The notes under the pieces: generated by a model
Databases searched by the model: none
Seen by the model: the letters and a program-made list of their open reading frames with translations, nothing else
Told to the model about the DNA's origin: nothing
Made by a program: the position numbers and the translations under genes
Assembly (NCBI RefSeq): GCF_029537395.1
Contig: NZ_CP120677.1
Coordinates: 1,674,001 to 1,738,000, forward strand
Direction: 5' to 3'
Length of the DNA stretch: 64,000 nt
Source of the DNA: Tissierella sp. Yu-01
GTDB lineage: Bacteria; Bacillota; Clostridia; Tissierellales; Tissierellaceae
Shown here: positions 42,808 through 51,593 of the stretch, one piece after another
Layout of the letters: every line of letters starts with the position of its first letter
How positions within the stretch are numbered: the stretch's first letter is position 1

Positions 42808-43455
42808 TCAATTTTGTGTGTATCGCTTAGTATGTTCATCTAATGACAGGATAATATCCACAAGGTGTTTCGTCATCTTAGCAGTAAAACCCCATATAAT
42901 ATAATCTTCGTATTTATAGAATAAAACATGATGCTTCCCTCTTTTAAAATTGTACTGTCTTCCATTAGGAATCAAAGAATATGGAAATTCATCATTTCCA
43001 ACGGTTTGCAAATCCAATACATATTTATCCGGCTCATTTTCCATAAAAAATTCTAAGGGAACTGTGAATAAGTGGTCCACTTCATCCTCGTTTGGCTTAA
43101 TGTTATCCACATTTACTCCACTAATTATTCCAAGAAAACAATGTATAGTAAAGTTTGCATAAGAAACTATATAGTCCAGTTCACCAACGACTTTAATATT
43201 ATCTGTTTTAATTAATAATTCCTCTACTGTTTCTCTTATGGCAGTGTCTTTGAAAGTTTCATCTTCTTCAACCTTACCACCTGGAAAAGAAATCTCCCCA
43301 GGTTGAGACTTTAAACTCTTGGATCTTAATTCATAAATTACTTCCCAACGACCATTATTTTTAATTAATGGAATGAGAACTGAATACTTTTTCTCAACAT
43401 CCATAGGCTTAGGAATTCTTTCACTAACATTCTTAATTAACTTGTCTATATTCAT
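42808..43455 (-). CDS. Nudix hydrolase, CoA pyrophosphatase-like
   Basis: The 215-residue protein has a complete Nudix box, GGKVEEDETFKDTAIRETVEEL, at about residues 60-81, preceded by RSKSLKSQPGEISFP. The LKSQPGEISFPGG context is that of the NudL/CoAse group, which cleave coenzyme A or related nucleotides to 4'-phosphopantetheine and ADP. It lies 15 bp after the patatin gene on the same strand, so the two are probably co-transcribed; lipid and CoA turnover would make a sensible pair. Confidence 0.88.
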   Translation of the reverse strand: MNIDKLIKNVSERIPKPMDVEKKYSVLIPLIKNNGRWEVIYELRSKSLKSQPGEISFPGGKVEEDETFKDTAIRETVEELLIKTDNIKVVGELDYIVSYANFTIHCFLGIISGVNVDNIKPNEDEVDHLFTVPLEFFMENEPDKYVLDLQTVGNDEFPYSLIPNGRQYNFKRGKHHVLFYKYEDYIIWGFTAKMTKHLVDIILSLDEHTKRYTQN

Positions 43456-43470
43456 AGGTTCCCTCCCAAG

Positions 43471-44679
43471 CTAATGTCTATAGCAGTTCATAATAATATC
43501 TGCAATATTTAATAGAACTTCCTCCTTATTAAATATTGATGCTAAATCTACTTTTTCAAGTAATTTATTCAATTTACCATTATGCTCATATATATGGTCT
43601 ATCTTACCAGGAGCACACTTTACCCGGTTCAATAATTCTTCATAGGAATATATATGAAATCTATCTAATCCTAAATTCTCAGCCTTTTTTTCTAATAAGG
43701 CCAAAATAAAATCTTCATAATCATAAGTTTTGTGAAGTCCTAAAACAGATGCTGTCCTAGGTATAATATATTCAAATAACGCTCTTCTATCTGGAATATT
43801 TGTTGTTTTAATCTGTTCTCTTAATTTATTTAATTGCTCTTGTGTGATATTTATCAACATATCAAAGAAAAAGTCTTCGCCTTTTGATTCAATATAATAT
43901 TTCTTACCCTTTAAACCTCTTAGTGCCTTTAATCCATCATAATAGCCCAACTCAATATTTCTCCGGGCAATTTCATAATCAAAAGCAAAGGAATCCCCAA
44001 TATCATCAGAAGGTGCTATTACAATAGCATTTATATTAGGATTGAGCCTTCTCGTTCTTCCTCTTCCATATGTACGAACAATAATCAAATCATCATATCC
44101 CTTTAACTGAAGTAATTTAAAAGGCAGATTATCATAAAATGCTCCATCTAAATATCTTTTACCACCAAGTTTCTCATTTTTAAATGCTGGAAGATATGCA
44201 GACGCTAATAGATAGTCTTTTAGTTCACCTTCTGGGATATCTTCCTTAAACACCTTTATGGGCTTTAAATCTGTCAGATTAATAGTGACCATTCCAAAAT
44301 CCATATTGGAGCTTCTTATTTTCGATTCATCAATATAAGTAGCTAGTAAGTTCTTAAAGGGTGTTATGTCAAAGCCCCTATCTGTTATGACCAACTTTAT
44401 TTTATCTGCTAATAATCTTAGGTCCTCTCTACCTAATCTTATCTTACGTAGTCTCTCCATCTCCTCATCATTAGCATCAATTACCATAGAATATTTAATA
44501 TCATTCCAAAGTTTAAGTGCTTTTTCATAATCTCCTTGTACTATCATAGCACCATTTATAGCTCCTATGGAAGTACCAGCTATACCACCTATTTCAATAC
44601 CTTCTTCCATAATAGCCTTATAGGCACCAATATGGTAAGATCCTTTTGCCCCACCACCTTCTAGCACTAACCCATACAT
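43471..44679 (-). CDS. Patatin-like phospholipase
   Basis: The 402-residue protein begins MYGLVLEGGGAKGSYHIGAYKAI, with the oxyanion loop GGGxKG. It has the nucleophile elbow GTSIGAING (Ser about 41) and the catalytic Asp in DGAFYDNLP (about 175). These define the Ser-Asp dyad of patatin phospholipases, which hydrolyse acyl chains from membrane lipids. The C-terminal 200 residues are helical with no named domain. There is no signal peptide, so it acts from the cytoplasm. It leads a two-gene unit with the Nudix hydrolase. Confidence 0.92.
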   Translation of the reverse strand: MYGLVLEGGGAKGSYHIGAYKAIMEEGIEIGGIAGTSIGAINGAMIVQGDYEKALKLWNDIKYSMVIDANDEEMERLRKIRLGREDLRLLADKIKLVITDRGFDITPFKNLLATYIDESKIRSSNMDFGMVTINLTDLKPIKVFKEDIPEGELKDYLLASAYLPAFKNEKLGGKRYLDGAFYDNLPFKLLQLKGYDDLIIVRTYGRGRTRRLNPNINAIVIAPSDDIGDSFAFDYEIARRNIELGYYDGLKALRGLKGKKYYIESKGEDFFFDMLINITQEQLNKLREQIKTTNIPDRRALFEYIIPRTASVLGLHKTYDYEDFILALLEKKAENLGLDRFHIYSYEELLNRVKCAPGKIDHIYEHNGKLNKLLEKVDLASIFNKEEVLLNIADIIMNCYRH

Positions 44680-44705
44680 AAAAACACCTCTAATAATAAA
44701 TTAAT

Positions 44706-45149
44706 TTACTTTAATTCTGATGTACAATGCGGACATCTTGTAGCTTTAATAGGTATTTCTGTTTTACAGAAATCACATTCCTTTGTTGTAGGCTCCTCAA
44801 CCTTTGGCTCTTCCTTCTTTTTAAATTTACTGAACCATCTTATAGCTATAAATATCGAAAAAGCAATAATTAGAAAATCTATTACCGTACTTATAAACAA
44901 TCCGTAGTTTAAAGTTGGAATACCTGCTTCATTTGCAGCTTGTATAGTAGCATATACATTTCCATCATCTTTAAGTTGAATAAATAAATTTGTAAAATCT
45001 AATCCTCCAATTAATAAACCTAATAAAGGCATTATAATATCATTTACAAAGGATGTTACTATTTTCCCAAAAGCTCCACCTATTATAACCCCAACTGCTA
45101 AATCTACTACATTTCCTCTCATGGCAAATTTTTTAAAATCCTTTATCAT
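44706..45149 (-). CDS. mscL: Large-conductance mechanosensitive channel with C-terminal zinc ribbon
   Basis: The first 110 residues are Msc[45 protein letters not shown], the N-terminal helix and first transmembrane segment with its glycine-rich gate, and a second segment near residues 80-102. The channel opens on membrane tension to release solutes during osmotic downshock. After a charged linker ([13 protein letters not shown]) the protein ends with [23 protein letters not shown], a Cys4 zinc ribbon in place of the usual helical bundle. The added domain may bind a partner or sense metal or redox state. Confidence 0.95.
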   Translation of the reverse strand: MIKDFKKFAMRGNVVDLAVGVIIGGAFGKIVTSFVNDIIMPLLGLLIGGLDFTNLFIQLKDDGNVYATIQAANEAGIPTLNYGLFISTVIDFLIIAFSIFIAIRWFSKFKKKEEPKVEEPTTKECDFCKTEIPIKATRCPHCTSELK

Positions 45150-45278
45150 TAGCTTATCTTCCTCCTTTTATAATATTATATACCTCTAAATATATACCCT
45201 TTCTAAATATTTTAATGCATTTTGGTATATTGTCTTATGGTATAATGAAATTAAATTAATAATTTCAGGGAGGATATC

Positions 45279-45704
45279 ATGTCTAAAAGAATAAGTTGGC
45301 AGGAATATTTTATGCAAATAGCTGAGCAGGTTGCAACCAGATCAACATGTGATAGGGCATGGGTTGGTTGTCTGTTAGTAAATGATGATAATAGAATAGT
45401 TTCGACTGGATATAATGGTTCTGTTTCAGGAAATCCTCATTGTGATGATATAGGCCATACTCTTAGAGATGGACATTGTATAGCTACAATCCATGCAGAA
45501 ATGAATGCTTTATTATATTGTGCAAAGGAAGGAATCTCCGTTAAGAACTGTACAGCATATGTAACACATTTCCCTTGTCTAAACTGTACAAAGGCTTTAA
45601 TTCAGGCAGGAATTAAGCATATTTACTACAGAAATGATTATAGATTAGATGACTATGCTGTTGAGTTATTGGAAAAGAATGGGGTAATATTTGAAAAAAT
45701 TTAG
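45279..45704 (+). CDS. dCMP/cytidine deaminase-family protein
   Basis: The 141-residue protein has the zinc-dependent deaminase motifs HAEMNALLYC (HAE) and HFPCLNCTKALI (PCxxC). It also has the deoxycytidylate-type opening SWQEYFMQIAEQVATRSTCDRAWVGCLLV and TGYNGSVSGNPHCDD, close to ComEB-type dCMP deaminases, which make dUMP for thymidylate synthesis. It lacks a competence-associated neighbour. It is monocistronic, ending at a bidirectional hairpin. Confidence 0.92.
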   Translation: MSKRISWQEYFMQIAEQVATRSTCDRAWVGCLLVNDDNRIVSTGYNGSVSGNPHCDDIGHTLRDGHCIATIHAEMNALLYCAKEGISVKNCTAYVTHFPCLNCTKALIQAGIKHIYYRNDYRLDDYAVELLEKNGVIFEKI

Positions 45705-45706
45705 CA

Positions 45707-45733
45707 CAATTTGCGGTAAACCACCGCAAATTG
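45707..45733. terminator. Bidirectional terminator between dCMP deaminase and RNase H genes
   Basis: CAATTTGCGGT at 45707-45717 and ACCGCAAATTG at 45723-45733 form a perfect 11-bp stem between convergent genes. Confidence 0.7.
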
Positions 45734-45735
45734 GG

Positions 45736-46338
45736 TTAGGTCATAATTGCTTCCTTGGCCAATCTATCTGCTTCTTCGTTGTACTCAACTCCCGTATGGG
45801 CTTTTACTTTTACAAATACTACATCAAGTTTATCTTTTATACTATCGTAATATTCCTTATAATGTTTTGTCCCTTCTTTATTGGTTTTCCAATTACCCTT
45901 TGCCCAATTCTCAATTCCAGTATAGTCATAATATATGTATAAAATGTCCTTTCCATTTTGTATTGCTATATCCATTGCAATCATTGCGCCTTTTATTTCC
46001 CCTGCAACGTTTCTCATTTCTGCAAGTTCTTTGTCATCTTCCCTACCGTTGAAGGTTTCTTTGCCTTCTCTTGAAATTATCACTACTCCATAGCTATAGG
46101 TTCTTGACTTTAGATCAAAACTACCGTCAACATATGCTATAAGCTCATTATCCTTTAGATTATCCTCATCGGGTCTTCTAAAATCACCTTCATCTTGAAT
46201 AAAATTTAATGCTTCATCATAGGTTGGGAATTTTTTATATTTAGAGCCTTTAAATCCTTTTACTTGTTTCTCACATTCAGCCCAGGTTTCATATATACCT
46301 GGAGTCTTACCTACTTTAACTGCATAATAAAACGCCAT
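45736..46338 (-). CDS. Ribonuclease H with viroplasmin-type N-terminal domain
   Basis: The 200-residue protein has two parts. Residues 1-50 (FYYAVKVGKTPGIYETWAECEKQVKGFKGSKYKKFPTYDEAL) are the caulimovirus viroplasmin/RNase H1 N-terminal hybrid-binding domain. The rest is RNase HI, with IAYVDGSFD, a Glu in VAGEIKGAM, YDYTGIENWAKG and KVKAHTGVEYNEEADRLA. The DEDD residues are in place, so it should cleave RNA in RNA-DNA hybrids. This two-domain layout resembles eukaryotic RNase H1 and the Firmicutes family with the same layout. Confidence 0.93.
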   Translation of the reverse strand: MAFYYAVKVGKTPGIYETWAECEKQVKGFKGSKYKKFPTYDEALNFIQDEGDFRRPDEDNLKDNELIAYVDGSFDLKSRTYSYGVVIISREGKETFNGREDDKELAEMRNVAGEIKGAMIAMDIAIQNGKDILYIYYDYTGIENWAKGNWKTNKEGTKHYKEYYDSIKDKLDVVFVKVKAHTGVEYNEEADRLAKEAIMT

Positions 46339-46469
46339 AATACACCCCTTAAATATAAATAAGTTTTTCTTAAGTTTCTTTATTATAACACAAATTTATA
46401 TTACTTAAACTTATTTACGATGTAATGAAGTAAAGATACCCCATATTCTTTTATATTTTCCATTAACAA

Positions 46470-46497
46470 ATGACAAAATCTTTTAAGATGTTATAAT
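46470..46497 (+). promoter_or_regulatory. Sigma-A-type promoter of the arginase gene
   Basis: ATGACA at 46470-46475 and TATAAT at 46492-46497 with a 16-bp spacer precede the arginase start by about 40 bp. The spacer contains the small palindrome ATCTTTTAAGAT. Confidence 0.55.
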
Positions 46498-46539
46498 ATT
46501 GGTATAATAATATTAACATATCCTAGGAGGGAAATTCAC

Positions 46540-47439
46540 TTGAACATTAATATAATTGGAGTACCTGTAAATTATGGTTGTGATATAGATGGAGTTCAAT
46601 TTGGCCCTAATGAATTGAGAAAGCTTGGATTAGTAGATGCTTTAAGTAATAATGGGAATAAAGTTTTTGATTTTGGTAATATTTATGTGCCTACATATAC
46701 AGATGAGAGTAAGTTCAAATGGCATGATAAAATGAAATATCTAAATCCAATAGTTGATATTACAAGAAATTTAGCTCATGCTGTTTTTAATTCTTTACAT
46801 TCTGATTGCTTTCCCTTTGTAATTGGAGGAGACCATTCTTTAGGAATGGGAAGTATAGCAGGTGCTAGTAAACATTTTAAGGAATTAGCAGTAATTTGGG
46901 TAGATGCACATGGAGATATAAATACTCCTGATACTTCTCCTACATGTAATATTCATGGTATGCCCTTAGCAGCTTCAATGGGTTATGGTTATAATATGAC
47001 CACTAATTTATATTATGAGGGAATTAAAGTTAAACCCAGAAATGTTTATATAATTGGTGCAAGAGATTTAGATGAAGGTGAAATTAAACTGGCAGAAGAA
47101 ACAGGATTAAACCTCTATACAATGGAAATAGTCAGACAAAGAGGTTTAGATACAATCTTACAAGAGGTAATAGAAACGATAAAAACATCTGGTGTAGATG
47201 GAGTTCATTTAAGCTATGATATAGACTGTTTAGATAGTAGCTTAGTACCAGGTACAGGAACCAAGGTAGATAATGGCTTTACCATAGGAGAAGGAAAAGA
47301 AATATTAAAAAGTCTTTTAAAAACAGGATTTGTAACTTCAATGGACTTCGTTGAATTCAATCCTAAAATAGATGATGAAGATAAATCAACCGCAAAGATT
47401 TGTAAGGATTATATTTATTTTATAGGAGAACTACTTTAA
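46540..47439 (+). CDS. rocF: Arginase
   Basis: The 299-residue ureohydrolase has the manganese-binding blocks GGDHSLGMGS (about residue 95), WVDAHGDINTP (about 125), IHGMPLAASMG and SYDIDCLDSSLVPGTGT (about 225-240), and the opening IIGVPVNYGCDIDGVQFGPNELR typical of arginase rather than agmatinase. It splits arginine to ornithine and urea. The start is TTG 46540 behind AGGAGG. It is monocistronic; its likely terminator was separated from it by the IS66 insertion. Confidence 0.9.
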   Translation: MNINIIGVPVNYGCDIDGVQFGPNELRKLGLVDALSNNGNKVFDFGNIYVPTYTDESKFKWHDKMKYLNPIVDITRNLAHAVFNSLHSDCFPFVIGGDHSLGMGSIAGASKHFKELAVIWVDAHGDINTPDTSPTCNIHGMPLAASMGYGYNMTTNLYYEGIKVKPRNVYIIGARDLDEGEIKLAEETGLNLYTMEIVRQRGLDTILQEVIETIKTSGVDGVHLSYDIDCLDSSLVPGTGTKVDNGFTIGEGKEILKSLLKTGFVTSMDFVEFNPKIDDEDKSTAKICKDYIYFIGELL

Positions 47440-47444
47440 AACAG

Positions 47445-47471
47445 GAGATCCCTCGACTACGCTCGGGATGA
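47445..47471. repeat. Dispersed repeat copy after arginase
   Basis: AGATCCCTCGACTACGCTCG followed by GGATGA repeats the unit found at 19.9, 29.9 and 42.8 kb, six bases past the arginase stop and 38 bp before the IS66 insertion point. Confidence 0.7.
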
Positions 47472-47581
47472 AAAAGGGAGCACAGGATGACAAGAAAATA
47501 TGAATAAAAGTAAGCGGTCAATAATCGCATGGATTTAAAAATTTTATAAACCATGAGATAATATCCTTTACAAAGCACTTT

Positions 47582-47612
47582 TAATGTTAACAAAGTGACT
47601 TTGTTAACATTA
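47582..47612. promoter_or_regulatory. Near-perfect palindrome in the IS66 leader
   Basis: TAATGTTAACAAAGT, one base, and ACTTTGTTAACATTA form 15-bp perfect arms just upstream of tnpA. Such structures can hide the ribosome binding site in transcripts that enter from outside, limiting transposition. Confidence 0.65.
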
Positions 47613-47634
47613 GAAGCATGGGAGGATGATCGTA

Positions 47635-47997
47635 TTGACTACTATGAAAGCAGCTAAACATGAAATACAAAAAGAACAATGTCGAGAAATGATTAGAAGA
47701 CATAAGCAGAGCGGATTACCTATTAGGCAGTGGTGTGAAGAAAATAATATTTCACAAGGAAAATACTACTACTGGTTAAGAGTCATCCGGCAAGAATCAC
47801 TAATTCAAGCCGGAACGCTCGCTGTATCTGGACAAACTCATTTTGCTGAACTTAAAAAAACAATAGAACAAAATTCTCAATCTACCCATAATGGTACATG
47901 TGCCGTCCTTCGCTCAAATGGCAATGAAGTTGAAATTCTGAATGGTGCAGATCCGATAACATTAGAATCAATACTTAAAATTCTTAGAAGATCATGA
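47635..47997 (+). CDS. tnpA: IS66 accessory protein TnpA
   Basis: The protein of about 120 residues has a helix-turn-helix-like core, MIRRHKQSGLPIRQWCEENNISQGKYYYWLRVIR, typical of IS66 TnpA. GGGAGG at 47620-47625 lies 9 nt before TTG 47635; the ATG at 47626 is too close to it and the ATG at 47644 is an alternative. It overlaps tnpB by 4 bp. It is needed for IS66 transposition, probably by binding the ends. Confidence 0.93.
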   Translation: MTTMKAAKHEIQKEQCREMIRRHKQSGLPIRQWCEENNISQGKYYYWLRVIRQESLIQAGTLAVSGQTHFAELKKTIEQNSQSTHNGTCAVLRSNGNEVEILNGADPITLESILKILRRS

Positions 47998-48350
47998 AGG
48001 TTAAATTTCCTGATAACGTCAGGATATACATTGCATGTGGTCATACAGATATGAGAAAATCTATCGATGGTCTTTCGGCAATTGTATCTGGCAATTTTAA
48101 ACTTGATCCATTTGAGAATGTACTATTTCTATTCTGTGGGCGAAGAAGAGATAGGATGAAAGCACTGTTTTGGGAAGGTGATGGATTCCTTCTACTTTAC
48201 AAGCGACTCGAAAATGGAGTCTTTCAATGGCCTAAGACTACTAAAGAAGTTAGAGAAATTACACAGCAGCAGTATAGATGGCTTCTAGAAGGATTAACCA
48301 TAGACCAGAAAAAAATTATTCATAAAGTAGAAAACAAAAAAGTATTTTAG
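47994..48350 (+). CDS. tnpB: IS66 accessory protein TnpB
   Basis: The 118-residue protein matches the IS66 Orf2 family: VRIYIACGHTDMRKSIDGLSAIV, NVLFLFCGRRRDRMKALFWEGDGFLLLYKRLENGVFQWP. It is a required partner of the transposase. The ATGA overlap with tnpA shows translational coupling. A terminator-like hairpin follows it, before tnpC. Confidence 0.95.
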   Translation: MKVKFPDNVRIYIACGHTDMRKSIDGLSAIVSGNFKLDPFENVLFLFCGRRRDRMKALFWEGDGFLLLYKRLENGVFQWPKTTKEVREITQQQYRWLLEGLTIDQKKIIHKVENKKVF

Positions 48351-48351
48351 G

Positions 48352-48394
48352 CTGAGAAAAACGTTGAATTTTCAACACTTTTCTCAGTTTTTTT
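48352..48394 (+). terminator. Terminator between tnpB and tnpC
   Basis: CTGAGAAAA pairs with TTTTCTCAG, enclosing a GTTGAA/TTCAAC stem, and is followed by a run of seven Ts. TATGGTATAATATTTG just after it offers a separate -10 box for tnpC, so the transposase may be expressed independently and at a lower level. Confidence 0.65.
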
Positions 48395-48462
48395 CGTGCA
48401 TTACTATGGACGTTATGGTATAATATTTGTAAAGGAAACTATTGGAAGAGGGCTGAAAATCA

Positions 48463-50058
48463 ATGAATGTAGCTGCATCTGAAACATCTGCATTAATAGA
48501 AATAATTAAAGAACAGAATCTAACAATTTCAGCTCTTAGAAAAGTAATCGAAGAGTTAAATGTTGACTCTAAAATTCTTCATGAGCAAATTGACTTTCTA
48601 ACAAAAAAGTTATTTGGCACAAAGAGTGAAAAGACAGCAGCAGTAATATCAGGTCAAATTGCTATTGATGGAGTAGATTTTGGTCAATTTGATGAGGCAG
48701 AAGTAGAGGCTAATCTGGAGGAAGTGGAGCCTGTAATTACAAAGAAAAGAACCCGTAAAGGATACTCTAGGGAGAAGGCGCTAATCAATCTTCCAGAAGA
48801 AGATAAAGTTTATACACTATCTGAAGAAGATAAAATATGTATAATTGATGGAGATAAGCTACATTATGCCGGTAAGAAATACATGCGCAGTGAAATCGAA
48901 TATACTCCAGCAACAATGAAACTTGTGCACATCTATGAAGAAAACTGGGAATGCAGAACATGTCGTAAAGAAGGAAGAACCTATCTTAAACAGGCAAAGG
49001 TAGATGATGCACTTTTACAGCACTCAATGGCGTCACCATCTAGTGTTGCATGGACAATGTATCAGAAATATGTGAATCATGTTCCTTTATACCGCCAGGA
49101 GAAGGACTGGCAGAATCTTGGACTTGAGATTAAAAGAAGTACCTTATCTAATTGGATATTAAAGACAACTGAAGACTGGCTGAATAAAATGGTTACTAAA
49201 CTTCATGAGCATCTACTTAAAGATAACTACCTACATGCTGATGAAACACCAATTCAAGTAATGAATGAAGATGGCAAGAAAAATACAACCAAATCATATA
49301 TGTGGGTATATACGACTAGTAGCCATAGTGATAAGCAGATACGTATATTTGAATACCGATCTGGACGTGCTGGTTCCAATGCAGCAGATTTTCTGGATGG
49401 ATACAAAGGATATCTCCATACGGACGGATATAAAGGGTATGGGAAGGTAAAAGGTGTAACTAGGTGTCTTTGCTGGAGCCATGCAAGAAGATACTTTACA
49501 GATTCACTACCTAAAGACATAAAAGGTACAGATGCTACACTGCCAAAACAAGGTTTAGCTTATTGCAATAAAATTTTTGAAATCGAAAAGGAATTAAAAG
49601 ATCTGTCGCCAGAAGAACGTAAAGAAAAGCGCCTTAAACTGGAAAAACCAGTTTTAGAGGCTTATTGGTCGTGGGTTGATTCAAATATTAATGGAGTCTT
49701 GGCAAAATCTAAGATTGGACAGGCCTTGCAGTATGTAAAAAATCAGCAATCTGGATTAATGGCATATCTAGAAGATGGAAATTGTGAAATCTCAAACAAT
49801 CTTGCAGAAAATAGCATACGTCCATTTACCGTAGGAAGAAAGAATTGGCTATTTGCAGGAAGCCCGAAAGGTGCCTCGGCAAGTGCAACGGTATATAGCC
49901 TAGTAGAAACAGCTAAAGCCAATGGTTTAAATCCATATAAATATTTACAGCTTCTGCTCACTACTCTTCCTAAAAAACCGTTTCAAGAAGATGATAGTTT
50001 ATTGGATAATCTTCTTCCATGGAATCCGAAAGTTCAGGAAGTATGTAAAACTAAATAA
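48463..50058 (+). CDS. tnpC: IS66 transposase TnpC
   Basis: The 531-residue protein has the IS66 layout: N-terminal coiled coil (about 15-55), a zinc-finger region (WECRTCRKEGRTY), and a DDE domain with YLHADETPIQV, GYLHTDGYKGYG...CLCWSHARRYF and NCEISNNLAENSIRPFTVGRKNWLF carrying the third acidic residue. It ends with the IS66 C-terminal domain. No frameshift or stop interrupts it. Confidence 0.97.
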   Translation: MNVAASETSALIEIIKEQNLTISALRKVIEELNVDSKILHEQIDFLTKKLFGTKSEKTAAVISGQIAIDGVDFGQFDEAEVEANLEEVEPVITKKRTRKGYSREKALINLPEEDKVYTLSEEDKICIIDGDKLHYAGKKYMRSEIEYTPATMKLVHIYEENWECRTCRKEGRTYLKQAKVDDALLQHSMASPSSVAWTMYQKYVNHVPLYRQEKDWQNLGLEIKRSTLSNWILKTTEDWLNKMVTKLHEHLLKDNYLHADETPIQVMNEDGKKNTTKSYMWVYTTSSHSDKQIRIFEYRSGRAGSNAADFLDGYKGYLHTDGYKGYGKVKGVTRCLCWSHARRYFTDSLPKDIKGTDATLPKQGLAYCNKIFEIEKELKDLSPEERKEKRLKLEKPVLEAYWSWVDSNINGVLAKSKIGQALQYVKNQQSGLMAYLEDGNCEISNNLAENSIRPFTVGRKNWLFAGSPKGASASATVYSLVETAKANGLNPYKYLQLLLTTLPKKPFQEDDSLLDNLLPWNPKVQEVCKTK

Positions 50059-50145
50059 CATCGATGAATAAATTAATAACGCAGCCAAATTTGGCTGCGT
50101 TTACTATATATACATGTGATTATTTAACGCTTACGAATAAAAGAC

Positions 50146-50173
50146 AAAAAAGAATGCTTAGGCATTCTTTTTT
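50146..50173 (+). terminator. Intrinsic terminator just beyond IS66, probably original to arginase
   Basis: AAAAAAGAATGC and GCATTCTTTTTT form a 12-bp stem starting 4 bp after the right target duplication. Removing the IS would put it about 70 bp after the arginase stop. Confidence 0.75.
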
Positions 50174-50275
50174 TATTCCTTGAATACCCTATATAGAGGC
50201 TATTTCGTTGCAATAGTGTGAAGCAATTGCTTCGTAATTCCTCTGATATTTAAAAAGCTACTAGGGGGTTGATTT

Positions 50276-51586
50276 GTGAGTTCTGCTATTATTCTTATAT
50301 TATTAGGTTCAGGTATTTATCTTACCATTGGTACTAAATTCTTTTCTTTAACCAAGCTTAATTACATAGTTAAACATACATTCAATAACATGTTTTCTAA
50401 AAAAACTAGTGGAGTTGGAGATGTAACTCCCTTTCAAGCAGTATCTACTGCACTTGCTGCAACTGTAGGTACTGGCAATATATCCGGAGTTGCCACAGCA
50501 ATAACTATAGGAGGACCGGGTGCTATATTCTGGATGTGGATTGCTGCAGTTTTTGGAATGACCACTAAATACTCCGAAGTTTTATTAGCAATTTATTATA
50601 GGAAAAGAACTAAGGATGGAAGATACGTAGGAGGTCCTATGTACTATATAGAAAATGGCTTGAAAATGAAATGGTTGGCCTGTATTTTTGCTCTATGTGC
50701 ATCCATTGCTTCCTTTGGCATAGGAAATATGGTCCAATCAAATTCTGTAGCTGATTCCCTTAATGCTACTTTTAATATCAATCCTATTACTACAGGAATC
50801 ATACTTTCATTGGCTACAACTTTAGTTATTATTGGTGGAATTAAAAGAATTGGTTCCTTTGCAGAGATATTTGTACCCTTCATGGCTGCATTATATATTA
50901 TTGGTGGTCTAGTGATTTTATCAATTAATGTAAATATGATCCCAAAAATCATTACACTAATCTTTGATCATGCTTTATCAGGTCATGCTGCAGTAGGAGG
51001 CTTCACTGGAGCTACTGTTATGCATTCTATAAAAATAGGAGTTGCAAGAGGAGTCTTTACCAATGAAGCAGGGTTAGGAAGTGCGCCTATTGCACATGCA
51101 GCAGCTATAACTGATAACCCAGTACAGCAAGGTTTGTGGGGAATATTTGAAGTACTTGTTGACACTATAATAATATGTAGTATAACTGCTTTTGTAATTT
51201 TGGTTTCAGGTCTTTGGAATAGTGGCTTAACTGGAGCAGGGCTAACTACCGCAGCCTTTGAAACATTACTGCCAAATAGCGGATTTATAGTATCTATAGG
51301 AAGCTTATTCTTCGCTTTCGCGTCAATAATAGGTTGGGAATACTATGGTGAAAGATGCATAGAATATTTATTTGGTCATAAAGTTATTTTACCTTATAGA
51401 ATATTGTGGAGCCTTATGTTAATAGTAGGTGCAATCAGTGACTTAACAGAAATATGGCTACTATCTGATGTCTTAAACGGTCTTATGGCTATACCTAATT
51501 TAATTGGAGTTATCTTTTTAAGTCCAATTGTTTTTAAACTTACTAATGATCACTTTAAGATAAATAAGGCTAATCACATTAAATGA
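50276..51586 (+). CDS. Alanine/glycine:cation symporter (AGCS family)
   Basis: The 436-residue polytopic protein has the AGCS signatures KKTSGVGDVTPFQAVSTALAATVGTGNISGVATAITIGGPGAIFWMW and ANDEAGLGSAPIAHAAAITDNP-type sequence (here TNEAGLGSAPIAHAA). The family imports alanine or glycine with sodium. GTG 50276 follows AGGGGG. Glycine would be a product of xanthine fermentation, so a carrier of this class is physiologically reasonable, but it lies 10 kb from that locus and its direction of use is unknown. Confidence 0.93.
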   Translation: MSSAIILILLGSGIYLTIGTKFFSLTKLNYIVKHTFNNMFSKKTSGVGDVTPFQAVSTALAATVGTGNISGVATAITIGGPGAIFWMWIAAVFGMTTKYSEVLLAIYYRKRTKDGRYVGGPMYYIENGLKMKWLACIFALCASIASFGIGNMVQSNSVADSLNATFNINPITTGIILSLATTLVIIGGIKRIGSFAEIFVPFMAALYIIGGLVILSINVNMIPKIITLIFDHALSGHAAVGGFTGATVMHSIKIGVARGVFTNEAGLGSAPIAHAAAITDNPVQQGLWGIFEVLVDTIIICSITAFVILVSGLWNSGLTGAGLTTAAFETLLPNSGFIVSIGSLFFAFASIIGWEYYGERCIEYLFGHKVILPYRILWSLMLIVGAISDLTEIWLLSDVLNGLMAIPNLIGVIFLSPIVFKLTNDHFKINKANHIK

Positions 51587-51593
51587 TTAGCCT

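Larger units (their letters stand above)
47510..50134 (+). mobile_element. Complete IS66-family insertion sequence with 8-bp target duplication
   Basis: The element begins GTAAGCGGTCAATAATCGCA and ends with the inverted partner ...TGTGATTATTTAACGCTTAC, imperfect terminal repeats of over 25 bp starting GTAAGCG as in IS66. It carries tnpA, tnpB and tnpC in order. The flanking bases GAATAAAA at 47502-47509 and 50135-50142 are identical, the 8-bp duplication expected of IS66. All three genes are intact, so the insertion is recent and probably active. Confidence 0.97.

Noticed and set aside
46540-47439. Arginase-family gene as a formiminoglycine hydrolase of the xanthine pathway
   Set aside because: The opening and metal-site sequence are those of arginase, and it lies 6 kb from the purine locus as a single gene.
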